Below, piece by piece: positions 24,257 through 35,195 of a stretch of DNA of 64,000 nucleotides; position 1 is the first letter of the stretch, and each line of letters starts with the position of its first letter. Source of the DNA: Aquanectria penicillioides (taxonomy: Eukaryota; Ascomycota; Sordariomycetes; Hypocreales; Nectriaceae). Both the position numbers and the translations under genes were made by a program. Under the pieces are notes generated by a model. The model worked only from the letters and a program-made list of their open reading frames with translations, was not told the DNA's origin and searched no databases. The stretch spans positions 501,001 through 565,000 of the forward strand of contig PYIU01000005.1 of NCBI GenBank assembly GCA_003415625.1, read 5' to 3'.

Positions 24257-25945
24257 TCACATTACAAACACCTTGCCCTCCGGTAAAATCGTTGTCCATC
24301 TCTCTCCTGGGTTTCTAGCCCACATTCTTTTAAGTGATTCCAGGCCCTTAAGTACATTACCGAACCCACTGCGTGAAAAATGGCTCTTCAAAACTTGTTC
24401 AAAATATTCCTTGTGCTCATCCAAGGAACAATCAGATGCAGCCACAAAGGTGGCCCAAACCAACACCTTGTGGCCAGGTGAGTTAGGGGGGAATTGTTCT
24501 AGCGATTCTATGAATTTCTGGACTCGCTGAATGGAGTTGATTGTTGCCAGCTCTGAAGCCGAGGAAGGCTCTAAATCCCCGAAAACTTGGTTGAGGTATA
24601 TGTCCCTAGCCTGATCTACCAGACCAGATACGCGCGTAAGTATCTCAGATTGTTCAGGATATTGTTCGACTGAATAAGTCAAACAATCCAAGAGTTGGGC
24701 TGTCTGGGACGTAGACGATATTATTTCAACCCCAGTCTGCTCACATATGAGTGGCGCTGCATAAACTCGCATTCTGCATAAGAGCTGATCAGCAACTTCA
24801 CGAGACTTGCAAGCTTTCCGAAATGAGAGGAACATACTTGTTTACTTGTCTCATGATAAAGTCCGTGAACTCACCTTCTCCTAGCCCTTCCCTTCCTCCC
24901 ATCGCTGTAATAGCTGATTCGAGCATTCGAAACAAAACTGGAAAGTCACAGCATCCTGTTACCATTACGGAGGCTAGAAGGACCAAAATTGTTGTTATTA
25001 TGGAGTATCTGCTCGCCTGGTCCCCGTGAACCAATTCTTGTCGTTCACGGAGACCTCGAATTGCACGAGCATAGAGGTGGCTCGAGTCAGGATGCCATAG
25101 AGTGGTCATATCCATGTTTGATCGATTTTTGGAAAGTTCATTAATCCTTTGGTGTGCTTCTGATGCTGCTAGAACCGCGCTCAGGACAAGATCATCAGTC
25201 TGAGCCAGGGGAAGAATCAAGTGGCGCCAGCCATTATGAAGCCCATCAAAAGCAATCATCTCGTTGGCGATATTTTCAGAGACTAAATTCCACGGTTAGT
25301 GGAAGATGGAGCTATGAGATGAATAAGCCTCACAGTGTAATAATAGATTCCGTTCCCCTCGCGACATAGAATCAGGGATGGGATTGAAGAGTGTCGTTCT
25401 GGTAGGTGCATGCAATATTCCCTGGTCAGCTCTGAGCAATGGAGTTTGATTATATAACCCTTGAAATGCAGGCCCTTGGGAACTTGATTCGACAATGTCC
25501 CAAGGGTTGATCAATGAGATTTCACAGCGTGTCTGCGCTGGTTCGCCCCCTGACTTGCCCTTGGGGCATACCACGAGTCTCGGGCTTCCCCTTGCCTTTG
25601 AGCTTCCACCTAGCTTCGACCCTCGCCTATTGACCCTGTTAAATGTTTTGGCACCTAAAATTGCACTCACAGCATTCACTCACTCTTGATAGACCCGCTC
25701 CATGCTCATTCCGACCCACTTCCCTCTGGCAGCGACACCATTGTTGAAGCGATGTCTAATGCCGAGACCGCTGCATTTCAGACCTTTTTGAATGCATTTT
25801 CTACACTCGGGCTCGGTTCTGTCACAGTGTATTCGTCTTTGGGAGCACTCATGGCACCCTACTTGGTCAGGACAATGATTTCTTGCATCAGAGGCAACAA
25901 CCAACCTTTCGTCTTTGGGACATAGGGCCGTTTCTTGGTCGGCAT
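24257..25945 (-). CDS. Zn2Cys6 transcription factor with fungal-specific (Fungal_trans_2-like) domain
   Basis: Five exons (25945-25906, 25858-25684, 25635-25334, 25282-24838, 24773-24257) give 492 residues. The start is MPTKKRPYVPKTKG; a 47 bp intron then places the first zinc ligand directly after it. The binuclear cluster is CHECSQRRIHC then CRKCIQKGLKC, six Cys with standard spacing. The middle domain (IANEMIAFDGLHNGWRHLIL, then LHPD-like WHPDSSHLYARAIRGLRE) is the pattern of the Fungal_trans_2 family seen in ARCA/UGA3-like regulators. It acts in the nucleus as a DNA-binding regulator. Neighbouring glutathione S-transferase and dioxygenase genes are candidate targets by proximity only. The last intron donor was placed at GTATGT (24837) because it keeps the frame. 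Confidence 0.85.
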
Positions 25946-26520
25946 GGCATCAACTATTGATTCCAAGCCGGGATACTCGATCAGTGAGGTTCAAGCCAAG
26001 TCAGATCGACTTCAATCCTTCAGGCGAGTCATTCGCCAAGCCTTCAGGTGCCTGTGATTGCAAACACGAATTTCTATAAAACTCGAAGTGTCACATGTCC
26101 TTGAGCAGTGGAAAAAGCGGGGTTATCTTACTACAACTCAAGCCCATCGTGCGCCGGTCCTTGATAAGGAAGAGTTTGCTATGCCGCAAATGGAAGGTAA
26201 AATGAGAGCCGAGACTAAAACAATTGGGTCTCACTTTTCAAATGCGTTCATTGGCCGATCGCGCCTATCCTACAGCGCGAAGCAACCAACCATGAGCGAC
26301 ATCATCCGTCTGGAAAGAAGAAATGACGTGAAACTTGCTTTCTTTCTTTCAAGATAACCCTTGATGGATGTCAAAGTTAAGTTTATGTTGTTTTAACTGC
26401 TCTAAATCAGTGCTGTAGTAATATGCCACCACCAACGATTTTTGTGCCACTCTTTACTACTTTTGTGTTTTCTGTTGAGCTATCGATCCTCTCTCAATAA
26501 TCAATTTTCAACACAAAATG
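25946..26520. other. Intergenic
   Basis: Promoter side of the Zn2Cys6 gene and 3' flank of the glutathione S-transferase gene. No gene or repeat recognised. Confidence 0.5.
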
Positions 26521-27192
26521 CTAATTCAAATAATTAAAAACTAGCCCCTCCGCCTTTATCGCCTTCTGAATTCCGTCCAAACCCTCCGCTCGACTAGCAA
26601 ACGCGCTGTAGTCAGGATAATCTACCTCCATATTAACCCCAATTTCTTTGCCCCAACGAGAGAATATGTATATGTAGAAGTCGGCCACTGTCAATGAATT
26701 TCCAACAGCAAATTTTTTATCCTTGAGGCGGCTGTCGATTCGAGAAAAGCATTTCAGAACCCATTCTTTTCCCTTTGCTCTGACCATGTCAAAGGTTTCT
26801 GGATCGTCACTGAAGCGGGCTGGCCGGAAAACCATTCCAAACCCAATGCCATGCAATGTCCCGGAAAGCCAATTCAGCCACTCAGCTACCTTGGCACGAC
26901 CTAGCCCATCATCACTGAAGAGACGTTCTTCGGGAACGAGAGAGGCAATGAAGTTCAAAATTGCGGACAGCTCGGTGATAACTTCTCCATCGACATCGAG
27001 TGCCGGCACATATCCTTGAGGATGGATTTTCAGATAGTCAGTATGTGAGATTGCCCCATCGGCAGATTCTACGCCATCGGCGCCTGGCTTTATTTGAACA
27101 ATATTTGCTGGAATTCCGAAGTGGAGGAGGACGGCATGAGCCACGAGTGAACAAGCACCATTAGACTGATATAGAGTCAGGTGAGGTGCCAT
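26521..27192 (-). CDS. Glutathione S-transferase, bacterial beta-class-like
   Basis: Single exon, 223 residues from the ATG at 27192 (the open frame extends further upstream without a better ATG). The N-terminal thioredoxin-like domain starts MAPHLTLYQSNGACSLVAH, with a Cys at the position used by beta-class GSTs, and has the cis-Pro region GYVPALDVDG followed by ITELSAIL that binds the glutathione gamma-glutamyl group. The C-terminal helical domain has SLTVADFYIYIF, the GST N-capping motif with Asp. It probably conjugates or transfers glutathione in the cytosol, or acts in redox defence. Lack of introns and the beta-class look are compatible with an old bacterial origin, but many moulds carry such genes. 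Confidence 0.87.
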   Translation of the reverse strand: MAPHLTLYQSNGACSLVAHAVLLHFGIPANIVQIKPGADGVESADGAISHTDYLKIHPQGYVPALDVDGEVITELSAILNFIASLVPEERLFSDDGLGRAKVAEWLNWLSGTLHGIGFGMVFRPARFSDDPETFDMVRAKGKEWVLKCFSRIDSRLKDKKFAVGNSLTVADFYIYIFSRWGKEIGVNMEVDYPDYSAFASRAEGLDGIQKAIKAEGLVFNYLN

Positions 27193-27599
27193 GGCTTTTG
27201 AGTACTTAGTTTGACGACGAATATGACGGATCAAAGTCTCAGAAACAAATGGCAATGCAAACTCTTCTCTAGAACGGGAAATCTGAATCTTTATGTATCT
27301 GGTTACCTAGCGGCCGGCGCTATGATGTTGCCTACTCAGCTCCAGGAGTCGTGGCTCACACGAGCCAGCTAGGGCTGACAAATGAATTTCCTGCTTGGCA
27401 GTAGCATGTGGGATTCCTACGATCAGATGTGATTGATTTCAAAGCATGGCAGGCTCCTCATCCCTGCGAATGGAATTTTCCTTCATTTCATCTCCAATGA
27501 CCATTTGTTCATACAGACTGGAAAAGGTCGTCAATTCGTGGCATCGTGCAAAGTAACCATATTCGTAGTATAGTGGCGGAGTAAGAAAATGGCCAAAAA
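27193..27599. other. Intergenic
   Basis: Upstream of the glutathione S-transferase and downstream of the hybrid zinc-finger regulator. No feature recognised. Confidence 0.5.
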
Positions 27600-30152
27600 T
27601 CACACGTTTCGGGCAGAGCGTAGCATGGGCGCAATGTCATCACCGAGCTCCCATCTGCGGGCCCCCGGTGGTAAGGTTGCTGCGAACCGGGCCATCCATC
27701 CATCCACCACGCATCTACAAAATGCGATACCCTGCACCGCAACAGTGCCACCACCGTGAATCCAATTTTCCAGACGTGTCGTACTTTGTAAGTCTGGAGG
27801 ATCAACTCCAATATCGATGTGATCTAAACCAGGAAGACAGCTGCATGCAGTTTCGGCGTACATGACCCATGCCCACGCCACGAGGGCGCTTGTCGAAATT
27901 GAGAGATATGCTATGGGGTCCATTTCTCTCAACCGAGTCTCATCTCGATCCAATTCGAGTTCGCGCATTCTAAGAACCCCAATAGCGTGGAGCAATGCCC
28001 TCCTGCTTTCTGCAGTTACGGCCCACTCATGTAGTTGGGCCTGGTAATTCTGGATGCGTGGAGGTATCGAAGGTTCGTGTTGTGCTGGGGCATCTAGATG
28101 TAATGCAACCGCATTTATGGTCCGGATATCAGCATAAAGTTGCATGCCTTGAAGGTGGTACAGCATCAAAGCATCTGAAACAAGAAACTTGATTTGCGAA
28201 GTCGCAGCAAGTCTTTCGCGAGCTGGATCCTCGTCAAACCTTCCCAGGTATGCCACAAATGGCAGCCCTGCATTCTCCTCGGTGCCATAGCTCTGGCTGC
28301 ATTGATGCGATATTCTCTCCATCTCAGCTTTCCAAGTTTCCAAGTGCCAAGCCATCGATCGTAATGAATCCATAGCGACTTTTCCGGTTCTGCGAGTGAT
28401 TTGTAAATGGTTCCAGATGCCTGGAGATAATCCGCATAGGGCTAGCTGTACATCTTCAAGCAGAAGTAGTGACCTGGCTCTGGAATTTGGGTTACAAGTA
28501 ATTTCAGAAAGCTTATAACTTGTTCGGTCGGCAGGCTCTCGAGGTAATCTCTTGAAGAAGACGTCGAGACCATACGCGTTCCAGAGAGCAAATGTCGAAG
28601 GAAGGGCGACATCTAACTCTTCTCGGTGAATTGTTGGGGGCTGCCACCGAGATATGGACAGGTACGCATCGATCTTATACAATGCAGCGATTGTTCTGTA
28701 AATTTTTAGCATTGTATGGTGTTAATCAAGAAAAGTTTTTTACCTTTTCCATCGTTCTCGGATTGATTGAACCCAGGGTAGAAATGTTCCAGGGAAGTGA
28801 ATGCGTTGTTGATGTCCCGAGCTTGAGCACACAAAAAACTCGATTTCTCGCATAATTGCAACAAGCATGCCCTTGAGCAACACCGCTCTTGCAACTGCTT
28901 TCTCTTTCTATGCATTCTGAATTAGAAGACGGCCTTTGGCTAGTTTTTAGATGGTGGCGTTCATACCCCTTGATAAAATGCAAAAATAATGTTCAAAGTG
29001 ACGGCTTGGTATAGTTCCGTTGGCCAGGGTCTTTCCGCCAGGTCGCGTGGGGTAGGCTTTTCCTGTTGAGGACGTAAGGTAAGTTTCACTAGCATGCTTA
29101 GGAAGACAAACCAGTTCTTCGAAGCACTTGTCCATCAGCCGTCCGTGTAGCTCAGCAGCAACATGTTTCAGTTCTTCGGGCTCTCTCAGCCATGCTCCTA
29201 TCATTGCCACGGTGGCTGTTACCCCAATGGGAGGGGGCATTGTAAAGAATGTTGGCGCATGAATCACTGGCCAGGTCTGATGAAATCGGCCAAAGTACTC
29301 ATCGGTACCGGCAGTTATCCATTCCTTATCATCGTCTGAGATCTGGCAATCGTCTGACAGAGAACTCGTAGGTGACGCAAGAATGGAAGCAAACCGGCTC
29401 AACCCGGCAGCCGATGGATTGTCGCTTAAATCTCTAGGTGTCGAGAGGCTCCCGGAAGCTGGAGTTGAAGAATCGTCACTGATTTCTTGTTCTGTTCTCG
29501 AGAATTGGGATAGAGAGACGGGATCTGTAATGGGTTGGACCTCATTCTTGGACCCAACTAGGCCAGTGGACCCTCTACCGTTGGCGGACACGAGCTTGTA
29601 GGTGCAACTGATGCCTCGTTTGGAACATAAAGAACATTTTGTTCCACCATCGCATTTCGTCTTGTTTGCATGACAGGCATCGCATGCCCTGCCGCGTCGT
29701 GAGTCAGGTGCTGAGGTCAAGTCATGACGAGTCAAGTGACGTCGTAATAGATCACTGAGTAGGCGCGGTCAGGTTCGGAGGCCACAAAGCCAATTTTCAT
29801 GGAATCAAATGAGACTTACTTGCGAGTAAAGGAACGTTGACATATGGAGCAGACAAAAGTTCGTTCCCCATGGGTGGCTTGGTGACGTCTAAGATGCTCT
29901 TTCCTGATGAAGGCCTTCCCGCAGTGACAAACGTGTTTGCTTGAGGTCTCACACCCAAGGGTCCTATTGAGGCTCAGGTTAGACGAGGGCCCCAGGGAAA
30001 CTGCAGCGTCGGGAATCCCACCCTGAACATGATAATGGGATACCGGATACAGCAGTGGGCTCAAGACAATGTGGAAATTAGACTAACCTGTCGGAAAATG
30101 GATCCTGTTCCGCTCCCGCAGCCGGGTGGGATAGATCGGTGCCCGAAGTCAT
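27600..30152 (-). CDS. Hybrid C2H2 + Zn2Cys6 transcription factor with fungal_trans domain
   Basis: Five exons (30152-30088, 29963-29820, 29754-28967, 28894-28744, 28695-27600) give 747 residues. Near residues 30-80 are two C2H2 fingers: [20 protein letters not shown] and [21 protein letters not shown], the second spanning the 65 bp intron. They are followed within about 15 residues by a Zn2Cys6 cluster [13 protein letters not shown]...[11 protein letters not shown]. After a Ser-rich linker, the fungal_trans region starts around [16 protein letters not shown]. Exon 4 ([27 protein letters not shown]) and exon 5 ([19 protein letters not shown]) complete it. This double DNA-binding architecture is known in filamentous fungi. 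The protein is nuclear. The gene is divergent from the NmrA-like reductase at 30891, which is its best candidate target. Confidence 0.86.
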
Positions 30153-30890
30153 CACAAGTAATGAAATCTGGGGTAGTGCAGGATGCCAGGTTTGTATGGC
30201 ACCCGTACTCCGCGGGCCGTGTGGTTGTATATAGTAAGCAGGCGTAGATCAGAAGGTTAGAGAACAGCCCATGCAGAATTGAAACCCGCAAAGTGGCGAG
30301 AGCAGCCCGTTGTTGCACAGCAGAACTCGTGATTCCCGAGCTTCGAGTTGCTAAGTCGAGGAGATGCTTTGTCTATGGACCGGCGGCATGTGGGATAAAT
30401 GGGATCGCCGGCCTGGAGTGGGATGGAATTGAGTGGGATGAGACAAGGGATCCACCAGCCAGGGCGTCAAGTTGGCTTGGGTGACAAATGCCCTGATAAG
30501 GTTTAGATCGTCTGCGAGTCAGTCCCACTTCTCATCCCGCTCGGCATCCCGCTCGGCATCCCACATCTCAGAGTTTCCAGGGAGTCGAGCTTTGCCTTTG
30601 CTTTGGCAGGACTACGCCTGGGCAAATTTGTCAACTCTCCACGGGTGAGTAAAGCATCACAAAGACAGTTTGAAACGATTATGATGGAATCGCGCCACAA
30701 GAAAAGCCTATATAGATCAGGTAGAGGACTGCTTTCGAATTGAACTCCATCATCATCAATTGCCTCTCAATCCTCCAGCATCCCTCAACACACACACACT
30801 CTAAGCTCTAAGAAAAAAACAAACCCGACTCTAAATCAACCACCAGTTGCTCCTATTATTAGCCCATCGTCCCCACTCCACTACCCCACA
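30153..30890. promoter_or_regulatory. Divergent promoter region between hybrid regulator and NmrA-like gene
   Basis: 738 bp separate the two start codons. It contains the 12 bp tandem repeat at 30533-30556 and, at about 30709, a TATATAG box roughly 180 bp before the NmrA-like ATG, followed by an AC/CT-rich leader. These elements fit a strongly expressed plus-strand gene. Regulation by the neighbouring factor is inference. Confidence 0.45.
30533..30556. repeat. Two tandem copies of CATCCCGCTCGG
   Basis: Exact 12 bp direct repeat, with a third partial copy (CATCCCA) right after it. Its place in the divergent promoter and its CCG/CGG content make it a candidate binding site for a zinc-finger regulator. 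Confidence 0.6.
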
Positions 30891-31790
30891 ATGTCTGCTT
30901 TCAAGAACGTCACCATTGCCGGCGCCTCTGGCTCCCTCGGCTCCGTTGTGCTCGAGAAGTTCATCCAGTCCGGCAAGTACAACATCCGCGTGCTCAAGCG
31001 CGTCGGCTCGGAGTCTAAGTTCCCCGCCGGAATTGATGTCGTCGAGGTCGACTACTCCTCGCTCGAATCTCTTACCGCCGCTCTCAAGGACCAGGAGATT
31101 GTCATCTCCACTCTCACTACCCTCGCCATCGATGCCCAGCTGACCTTCATCGATGCGGCCATTGCCGCTGGTGTGAAGCGATTCGTCCCCTCAGAGTTTG
31201 GTTCCAACCTGGATGTTCCCAGCACTCGCAAGCTCCCCGTCTTCACCCAGAAGGTCCAGATCCAGGAGGCTCTTATTGAGAAATCCAAGTCGACCCCTCT
31301 TACCTACACCTTCGTTTACAACTCTGCCTTCCTTGACTGGGGTCTGCTGCACAACTTTATCCTGGATCATTCCAAGTCTACTCCCATCATCATCGATGGC
31401 GGCGACAACGAGTTCAGCTCCACTACTCTTACCAGCGTTGGTGACGCCCTTGTGGGTCTCGCTGCTCACCCCGAGGAGACCAAGAACCGCACCGTCTACA
31501 TTCACGACATCGTTATCACCCAGAACAAGCTCCTGCAGCTGGCCAAGCAAGTTGCCCCTGAGCGACCCTGGGCTCCCATTCCTGTTGCTCTGGACGACCT
31601 TACTGCCAAGGCTGATGAGCGCCTGGCTAAGGGACTGTACGATATGGAGACCTTCGCTCCTTATCTGTTCCGAGCCATCCTCGACCCCAAGAGTGGCCCT
31701 AAGTTCGAGAAGACTGACAACGAGCTTCTCGGAGTTAAGGGAAAGACTGAAGAGGATATCATTGAGATTCTCAAGCCTCTCCTCAAATAA
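30891..31790 (+). CDS. NmrA-like / isoflavone-reductase-like NAD(P)-binding protein
   Basis: Single exon, 299 residues. The N-terminal Rossmann motif is VTIAGASGSLGSVVLEKF (GxxGxxG type). The motif RFVPSEFGSNL is the landmark of the NmrA/isoflavone-reductase group of atypical short-chain dehydrogenases, with the following Lys (KVQIQEALIEKS). There is no TyrxxxLys catalytic pair of classical SDRs. Members reduce phenylpropanoid-type compounds in plants, reduce aromatic carbonyls in fungi, or act as redox sensors; which applies here is unknown. Codon use is strongly biased to C-ending codons, suggesting high expression. It faces the hybrid zinc-finger regulator across a shared promoter. Confidence 0.9.
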   Translation: MSAFKNVTIAGASGSLGSVVLEKFIQSGKYNIRVLKRVGSESKFPAGIDVVEVDYSSLESLTAALKDQEIVISTLTTLAIDAQLTFIDAAIAAGVKRFVPSEFGSNLDVPSTRKLPVFTQKVQIQEALIEKSKSTPLTYTFVYNSAFLDWGLLHNFILDHSKSTPIIIDGGDNEFSSTTLTSVGDALVGLAAHPEETKNRTVYIHDIVITQNKLLQLAKQVAPERPWAPIPVALDDLTAKADERLAKGLYDMETFAPYLFRAILDPKSGPKFEKTDNELLGVKGKTEEDIIEILKPLLK

Positions 31791-33093
31791 TTGGTGTGCT
31801 TGACAATAAAATAATTTAAATACATAGACTAGTCAAAATAGGCAGAGCAAATATGTACTCTTATTGAGTCCATCTTAAAGTATCACAATCGTTTGAAGTG
31901 CCCTTTCACGTGTCATTCTTCATTATCAGCTTGCATCATCTAATACAGTGCATGGAAATATGTGATATGATTGGTTGCTTTGGCCTAGTCTAGAAGCATT
32001 GGCACTGCTGCCTCGTTGTTGAAACGAGGATTTGGGCGATTCAGCCCTCGTGAAGCCCACCATAGTGAAATCTGCACGAATGAGTATACGACATTATCTA
32101 CCATGGCCCAGCCAGCCATTTGATTCCAAGTAGCAATGCCTGCACTGAGTGGAATCTACATCCTTAGAGGCCAGCAGAGGCCAAAAATTAAGAATACCAC
32201 GCCCTGGAAGAGAAATTCATGATTCATAAGCGCACCAGACTCTGGCCGTAAGCAAAGTTCTCGGGCTTGGGGAGAAATATGCGCCGATGGCTAGGGCCGT
32301 GACAAGGGGATTGTTGAGTGATGCATGTGCGATCAAATGAAGTTGCGGACGAATGTGCGATTTGGAAGATCTAAACTTGCGGGGCCTCGTCTAAAGAGGC
32401 AACCGATTTTTATGATTGAAACAATTCGACACGAATTGGTTAAGCCTGCAAGGCAGAATGCCGGAGTAACAAGCGATGTTACAGGAACCACATGGGGTTG
32501 AGATAAGGGCACACGAGTGAATACACCAGATCGCGCGGCGAGTGCTCAATTAACTACCCAACACTAGGTGCGGGGGAGAGGAGCGACGAAAAGAAAAGAA
32601 ACAAATAGGCCATGCCATAAATACAAGGATGAAGTAACCGTGGACCAAACAACCAACCCATTTTTTGAATAAAATATCTTGCCAAGTTCTCCTTTATTGC
32701 GATTCTCTCATATCGTTTCGCGAGTCACTCTCCATTAGCCAAATTAGCGCTTGGGCCGGCCGTCTAGCCGACACTCCCCTAAAACCCTCACATTGAGTCC
32801 TGATTGCGGTTCGAGACGACGGCAGCATTTCATGCAGTCGGCTCTATCTGTCGATTCGAAGTCGCGAAATTTGAGACCTCCTATTTAGTAAGGGAAAACG
32901 GCTTTTGCAATCCTAAAAGCGGAATTTGAAGAGCCGGACTGTGATAGGAAAGCAACTGATTTGGTAGCTTGGACGCTTTACGACCCAACGAAACGGATCA
33001 GCCAACTAATGTTGAATAATTTGTACTGATATACATTAAACTGTCTAGTGCAATTCTTGTTAATTATAGCCGGCTATTTAAAACTATTTCCCC
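31791..33093. other. Intergenic between convergent genes
   Basis: 1.3 kb with no recognisable gene. It holds the 3' flanks of the NmrA-like and MFS genes. The 33000-33090 stretch is AT-rich. Confidence 0.5.
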
Positions 33094-34698
33094 CTATTTT
33101 GAAGATGGGTTTTGGTCGGTGATGGCTGTCAATGCCATCGCTTCCCTGGAATACTTGCACTTTTGTCGGATCCGTTGCCCATACTTGTATAAAACAAATG
33201 GAAGAGGCGTGCAGGCAAGCGACAGGAAGGCGGTAAGTGAAGATGCCCAATGTATCCCCAAGTTGTGATACATATAGGTTGTGAAAAGAGGGAAGGCGGC
33301 GCCGAAAAGGGATCGCATCACCACCGTCGCTGCAATCGCTGAAGCCGCATATACCGTGTATGAGTCCACCAAATAGTTCTTCACTGAAATGAAGACGAGA
33401 ACCATACCGAAGCCAAATGGTGCGCCTGCAGCAATACTAACCAAAGGGTGGATAGACGGACCGTTAGTCCAAGCAAACCAGAACAGCCCAATGGGTGTAG
33501 CCACGGCACCGATCATCGCTAGAACTAAGCGATCCTCTGGTTGCGCCGAACCACCTGCATCCTTAGCTTTGCGTACATATCTCTGGTTCTCAGGGATGCA
33601 GTAGAGGCATGCAACAACCTCACCAACCGCCACACCGAGGAAAGCAAGGCCGCCTTTTCCTTCACTCCATCCACGTCCTTCTTGGAAGACAATTGGCATG
33701 GCTCCAAAGAGCATGTACAAGATCCCGTAAAGCAGACTCATGTAGATTGACAGGAAGAGCAACGAGGGCTCTGAAACAATCAGGCCCCATGGCCTCACGA
33801 GACCCTTCTTCAGCTCTTCTCGTGGGGACAAGGCAGAACCCAGCTTTAGAGAAATCGCACTTGAGTAAACTTGTCCAGTCATCTGAGATAGCTTCTTGGC
33901 TCGCTTTCTCAAGAGCAGTGGTGTATAGGTTTCCGGTATTAAGAAGGCTGCCAGGATCCAGAGCACCCCCGAGAATATGGCCGTGACACCTGACACCCAT
34001 CTCCAGCCTTGAGATTGACCCAAGTATCCGCCCACAACGGGCCCAAAAACAGGACCCATGAATGGTGCCAGGGCGAACATGCCTACCGGAACACCGCGCT
34101 CATTTGCCACGTACATGTCAGCGATGACGCCACCAGTGTTTGTCATCGAGGATGCCGAAAAAGAACCAGCAAGAAATCGCAAGATGAGTAGTGTTTCGAT
34201 GTTCTGGGATCCAGCGCTCCCAGCGTTAAAGGCTGTAAAAGCGCCGAATGTGATGAACAAGATAATCTGGCGGCCGTATATTTCTCCGAGAGGAGCCCAG
34301 AGAAGCGGGCCTACCGCGAAGCCAAGAACATACAACGAAATGCCTGCTGTTGCCAACTCTTCGCCAACTTCTAAATTCTCCATGACTTGTGGTAGGCACC
34401 CGGCATACGTAGAAGATGTAAACGACGCGCCTAAAGTGATAATGGCGCCAAGGCCAGTAAAGATGCCTTTCCGCCATGGAGAAAATAGTTGTGGGTTTCG
34501 AGAGTCTGAAGGAATCCAGCTGACCACATATGGGTCTTCTTTAGTCCCAGAGCCAGGATACTCCCAACTTAGAACCTCTGAAGTAACGCACGCATGGTCT
34601 GTCAGCTCTCTCCAGTAATTGACGCCTGGGCTTCCAGTTGGGATATTGTCGGGCTCAACTGTTTGGTCAGAGTCCGTGGCGCTGGCTGAAGGAAACAT
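33094..34698 (-). CDS. MFS transporter, DHA1 drug:H+ antiporter / polyamine-transporter type
   Basis: Single exon, 534 residues from the ATG at 34698. The cytosolic N-terminus ends in NPQLFSPWRKGIFTGLGAII, the usual entry to helix 1. Family motifs include YVLGFAVGPLLWAPLGEIYGR (motif A region), LRFLAGSFSASSMTNTGGVIADM and the motif C area GPVFGPVVGGYL. Hydrophobicity gives twelve membrane helices. The PLxWAPxSE-type signature is found in fungal DHA1 members that export drugs, mycotoxins or polyamines at the plasma membrane. It is divergent from the Zn2Cys6 gene at 35196 with 497 bp between starts, a common layout for an efflux pump and its regulator. The substrate is unknown. Confidence 0.9.
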   Translation of the reverse strand: MFPSASATDSDQTVEPDNIPTGSPGVNYWRELTDHACVTSEVLSWEYPGSGTKEDPYVVSWIPSDSRNPQLFSPWRKGIFTGLGAIITLGASFTSSTYAGCLPQVMENLEVGEELATAGISLYVLGFAVGPLLWAPLGEIYGRQIILFITFGAFTAFNAGSAGSQNIETLLILRFLAGSFSASSMTNTGGVIADMYVANERGVPVGMFALAPFMGPVFGPVVGGYLGQSQGWRWVSGVTAIFSGVLWILAAFLIPETYTPLLLRKRAKKLSQMTGQVYSSAISLKLGSALSPREELKKGLVRPWGLIVSEPSLLFLSIYMSLLYGILYMLFGAMPIVFQEGRGWSEGKGGLAFLGVAVGEVVACLYCIPENQRYVRKAKDAGGSAQPEDRLVLAMIGAVATPIGLFWFAWTNGPSIHPLVSIAAGAPFGFGMVLVFISVKNYLVDSYTVYAASAIAATVVMRSLFGAAFPLFTTYMYHNLGIHWASSLTAFLSLACTPLPFVLYKYGQRIRQKCKYSREAMALTAITDQNPSSK

Positions 34699-35195
34699 AT
34701 TCTAAAGAAGAAATTAGATATGGTCAGCTCTCCGTGTTTTGAGGGTTCAAAGAGCCACGAGAGAAGTGTGGGAAACGTTTGGGCATTAGAAAGGCCGCCG
34801 GGGTGAGAGTATTTAAGGGGAAAACCTCAGTAATGGCATGCATAGCTAAATCTAAAGAGCAGGGGTTCGAGTCGCATCGGCGTTATAGTATTGAAGGAGT
34901 GAATTTTGATTCAACCAAAAAGCCAACTGACCCCATCTCTCTCTCTTTACTGAGCATGACATCGTGGCCGGAGAGCATGGTGGTGGAGACGACGGACAAC
35001 AGCAGACTCCGCGGATGGTCCAATCATGCCACTCTTCAAAGCACCGAAAAGCCGAGGGGTGGAGCCATTCGGGTTATGATGATAGCAAAACGCCGAGAAG
35101 CGGGTCAGCCTCGGTCACGATTAATTACAACATACATCACCTGGTGGTTCTCCAATACGAGCCAAGTTTATCCCTCTCTCTAAAGAGCATACAGT
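34699..35195. promoter_or_regulatory. Shared divergent promoter of the MFS and Zn2Cys6 genes
   Basis: 497 bp between two start codons. No strong palindrome was seen, but the interval must contain both promoters. The tract GGTTCGAGTCG near 34866 resembles a tRNA T-arm but no cloverleaf can be built around it. Confidence 0.5.

Noticed and set aside
31198..31803. 201-codon plus-strand frame
   Set aside because: Overlaps the NmrA-like gene in another frame, Ser/Pro/Leu-rich, a shadow.
34855..34890. tRNA-like T-arm sequence
   Set aside because: GGTTCGAGTC is present but no acceptor, D or anticodon stem can be paired around it.
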